This document shows positions 53,137-54,994 of a stretch of DNA of 54,994 nt, in pieces. The DNA lies in assembly GCA_946892075.1 (NCBI GenBank), contig CAMPNZ010000003.1, positions 1 through 54,994 of the forward strand, written 5' to 3'. This DNA comes from an uncultured Coriobacteriales bacterium (GTDB lineage Bacteria; Actinomycetota; Coriobacteriia; Coriobacteriales; Eggerthellaceae). The notes below the pieces were generated by a model. It did no database searches. It was given only the letters and a program-made list of their open reading frames with translations, and had not been told where the DNA came from. Every line of letters starts with the position of its first letter. The stretch's first letter is position 1. Position numbers and translations under genes: made by a program.

Positions 53137-53152
53137 TGTTTCACGTGAAACA
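53137..53152. other. parS site upstream of jag (perfect)
   Basis: Exact TGTTTCACGTGAAACA, 15 bp upstream of the jag start and about 1.5 kb from the next parS at parA. Confidence 0.92.
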
Positions 53153-53202
53153 TTCCCTTGTTTCACACTCATGTCCACAAAACAAAACACACAGAATAGC
53201 TG

Positions 53203-53970
53203 TTACGCTTTTTTCGTAGGCTTCTTTTTGCGTTCTTTTCTTACTACGTACACGTCGTTACTCGGTTCTGCGCCGTTCTCTTCGTTTTCTTTATCACGCT
53301 TTTGCATAATATAGAGAGAGGTTTGCTGTTGAATAACAGCAACCAAAGATGAGGTACCCCAGTAAAGCAATACACCTGCTGGTGAGCCCCATCCAACCCA
53401 CAGCATAAACACCGTCATAAAGCCCGCCATTAAAAACATTTGTGTGCGCTGGGTGTTCGGTTGTCCTATTTGCATCAGCACCATAGGAGCAAAAGTGGCG
53501 AACGCAAACACGATAAGCAATATCAAATACGGCGTGAAGACTGCAAATCCGTCATGTATTGCCATAGATGGACTCAAAACCAAGTTAGGTACTAAATTAT
53601 AGAAACCGTAATGCGTATTCCCAAGACGATCATGCATTTCTGTTAACACTTGATATAGCGCGATAAAAATTGGCGCCTGGAGGAATAAAGGCAAACAACC
53701 GCTGATAGGGTTAAACTTTGCTTCCGCATACAATTTTTGCATTTCCTGCGCAAGTTTTTGCTGGTCACCCGCAAATTTTTCCTGAATTGCTTTGATTTTC
53801 GGCTGCGCTTTTCTCATGCCGTAGGTTGATTTAGTTGCCGCATGCATCAAAGGCGATAAGATAAGCCTGATGATGAACGTTACAGCTAAGATGGCAGCAC
53901 CCCAGTCGTGAGTATAGTTATGGAAATACACTAATATGTCAAAGAGGAAATTTTTGAATACGTCCCACAT
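53203..53970 (-). CDS. yidC: Membrane protein insertase YidC
   Basis: A 255-aa short-form YidC/Oxa1 protein that inserts membrane proteins alone or with SecYEG. Five membrane helices are visible; the positively charged residue inside the groove lies in VTFIIRLILSPLMHAAT. The coiled cytoplasmic loop (KIKAIQEKFAGDQQKLAQEMQKLY, cut here into parts) and the motif NPISGCLPLFLQAP are typical. The tail is basic (RKERKKKPTKKA) and may touch the ribosome. AAGGA precedes the ATG. No lipobox or signal peptide is seen. Confidence 0.95.
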   Translation of the reverse strand: MWDVFKNFLFDILVYFHNYTHDWGAAILAVTFIIRLILSPLMHAATKSTYGMRKAQPKIKAIQEKFAGDQQKLAQEMQKLYAEAKFNPISGCLPLFLQAPIFIALYQVLTEMHDRLGNTHYGFYNLVPNLVLSPSMAIHDGFAVFTPYLILLIVFAFATFAPMVLMQIGQPNTQRTQMFLMAGFMTVFMLWVGWGSPAGVLLYWGTSSLVAVIQQQTSLYIMQKRDKENEENGAEPSNDVYVVRKERKKKPTKKA

Positions 53971-54010
53971 ACATATTCCTTAATATCGGATTCCTGCAAT
54001 TGTTATCTGG

Positions 54011-54247
54011 TTACGGTAGCGGATCATACCCATGTCCACCACCTGGTCGGCAGCGTAAAATTCTTCGTATCGTTAAATAGCAAGCTTTTGGGAAAGAAAA
54101 TTTTTTGAATGCTTCAAGTGCGTACTGTGAGCACGTTGGCTCAAATCGGCAACAACCACTAAATAAAGGCGAAAGAACAAGTTGATAAGCCCTAATACAC
54201 AATTGCGCACCGGCGCAACATACCTTATTTACTGGTTTGAGGAACAT
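54011..54247 (-). CDS. yidD: Membrane protein insertion efficiency factor YidD
   Basis: A 78-aa protein with the full family pattern AYQLVLSPLFSGCCRFEPTCSQYALEA and CRPGGGHGYDPLP; the cysteines and SPL are invariant in YidD. It helps YidC. The gene is 10 bp from rnpA and 40 bp from yidC, in the order rpmH-rnpA-yidD-yidC. Confidence 0.95.
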   Translation of the reverse strand: MFLKPVNKVCCAGAQLCIRAYQLVLSPLFSGCCRFEPTCSQYALEAFKKFSFPKACYLTIRRILRCRPGGGHGYDPLP

Positions 54248-54256
54248 ATGCCCCCT

Positions 54257-54616
54257 TTAATTTCTATCCTTTGCTGCCACTACTTTGCTCAGTAGATTTT
54301 CAAATGCACTAAGCGTCGTGCTATACGACGCCGACAAGAGCGGTTTTCTTGCCATAATAACCATATCGAGTGTGAAATTTCGCGCCACATAATCTGAATG
54401 GTCAAGCGCGTCTTTCAATAAACTGCGCAAGCGACGTTTTGCAGTATTACGCCACACTGCATTCCCGTTTTTTTTACCAGCAATGTAAGCCACACGCGGA
54501 TACTTGCAGGCACTCTTCTGGGCGTCACACACAATTAGAAAAAAATAGGGCGCCTTAAAAAATGTGCCCTGTTTTAAAATTGCCGAAATTTCCTCACTCG
54601 ATTTGATAGTTTTCAA
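54257..54616 (-). CDS. rnpA: Ribonuclease P protein component
   Basis: A 119-aa basic protein that assists RNase P RNA in maturing tRNA 5' ends. The RNR-type motif NAVWRNTAKRRLRSLLKDA is present, with Thr in place of the second Arg, and the N-terminal FKAPYFFL strand fits. It starts with TTG, 5 nt after GAGGGA; no ATG is suitable. It follows rpmH by 15 bp. Confidence 0.93.
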   Translation of the reverse strand: MKTIKSSEEISAILKQGTFFKAPYFFLIVCDAQKSACKYPRVAYIAGKKNGNAVWRNTAKRRLRSLLKDALDHSDYVARNFTLDMVIMARKPLLSASYSTTLSAFENLLSKVVAAKDRN

Positions 54617-54631
54617 GAAATTCCCTCGAGG

Positions 54632-54769
54632 CTATGCAACGGTGAGGCACTTACGACCTTTAGCGCGACGTGCAGCCAAAATACGGCGACCAGCTTTGGT
54701 TGCCATACGGGCACGAAAACCATGGCATTTTACCCTTTTGTGAGTGTTTGGTTGATACGTGCGTTTCAT
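54632..54769 (-). CDS. rpmH: 50S ribosomal protein L34 (bL34)
   Basis: A 45-aa protein starting MKRTYQPNTHKRVKCHGFRA and ending KGRKCLTVA, a full L34. AAGGAAG lies before the ATG. It is the first gene of the leftward block next to the expected dnaA/origin. Confidence 0.97.
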   Translation of the reverse strand: MKRTYQPNTHKRVKCHGFRARMATKAGRRILAARRAKGRKCLTVA

Positions 54770-54808
54770 TTATCTTCCTTTTCCGTCAGTAATAAGAACA
54801 ACCAAAAT

Positions 54809-54814
54809 ATTATA
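54809..54814 (-). promoter_or_regulatory. Likely -10 box of rpmH
   Basis: TATAAT on the minus strand, 40 bp upstream of the rpmH ATG. The -35 region is AT-rich without a clear TTGACA. Confidence 0.55.
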
Positions 54815-54884
54815 GTGTGAATTCAGAAAAAATACCATTTCACTACAAATAATCCATAGCTTGCTGATAAAGCGCGAAGCGACG

Positions 54885-54994
54885 CGGGTGCGGGAACGTG
54901 CTCGGGAACAAGGGCGGGAACGTGAACGTAACGGGCGCGGCAATGGTGGAGCTGGGCGCAGGCGCGGGCAGGAACGTGTTCGGGAACGCGTTCG
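54885..54994. repeat. GGGAACG-type repeat array at the window end
   Basis: Copies of gcgggaacgtg, tcgggaacaag, gcgggaacgtgaacg, gcaggaacgtgttcg and tcgggaacgcgttcg follow closely. The array runs off the window, toward where the origin and dnaA are expected. No complete TTATCCACA box is seen in the window part. Confidence 0.7.

Noticed and set aside
54770..54994. Replication origin within the window
   Set aside because: No cluster of TTATCCACA-type DnaA boxes and no dnaA gene are visible; the origin probably lies further right.

Overview
The window is about 55 kb of a chromosome from a small-genome coriobacterium (Actinomycetota, probably Eggerthellaceae). Gene order, single-chain PurL, MobB-MobA fusion, sortase-type surface protein and roughly half-GC coding DNA all fit. 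From memory Cryptobacterium curtum or a close relative is the best match, but I could not test this. The right end is the classic origin-proximal block rpmH-rnpA-yidD-yidC-jag-rsmG-parA-parB, all on the minus strand, so dnaA and the replication origin should lie just beyond base 54994.

Layout, left to right. 1-6.7 kb: the end of an HD-domain gene, a secreted cell-wall-binding-repeat protein, an HTH gene followed by a membrane-tethered Ser/Thr kinase, and a DUF4190/DUF5067-like protein. 6.9-9.5 kb: TrpR-like regulator, ilvE, rplM-rpsI. 9.6-10.5 kb: an AT-rich island with one foreign-looking small gene between 21-bp direct repeats. 10.5-19.6 kb: HAD phosphatase, homoserine dehydrogenase, lysA, nhaA, and a glutamate-cysteine ligase fused to a peptidase C26 domain. 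19.9-24.9 kb: a YhcH-family gene, a small membrane protein, purL. 25-28 kb: an LASTG surface protein and infC-rpmI-rplT with an attenuator leader and an apparent ATA start. 28-38 kb: an anchored unknown protein, galE with a membrane tail, mobBA, Fic, an LCP cell-wall protein, phosphohexomutase, HAD phosphatase. 38.2-49.1 kb: tRNA-Gly, an M28-like protein with lost catalytic residues, a DinG/exonuclease, ddl and rlmN.

Three features run through the whole window. First, nine parS sites (seven perfect TGTTTCACGTGAAACA) lie between 773 and 53152, three of them inside purL and dinG, and others over the parA and rlmN promoters. Second, intergenic spaces are largely built of degenerate 14-19-bp tandem repeats, and the 7-mer GGGAACG/CGTTCCC is strongly over-represented. 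Third, many conserved enzymes (kinase, GshA, NhaA, GalE, PurL, DinG, ParB, HAD, M28-like) carry low-complexity insertions or tails, some encoded by the same repeat DNA. The genes are otherwise ordinary housekeeping: translation, cell wall and surface, aspartate-family and branched-chain amino acids, purine synthesis, molybdenum cofactor and chromosome segregation. I found no CRISPR array, no complete prophage and no intact insertion sequence.
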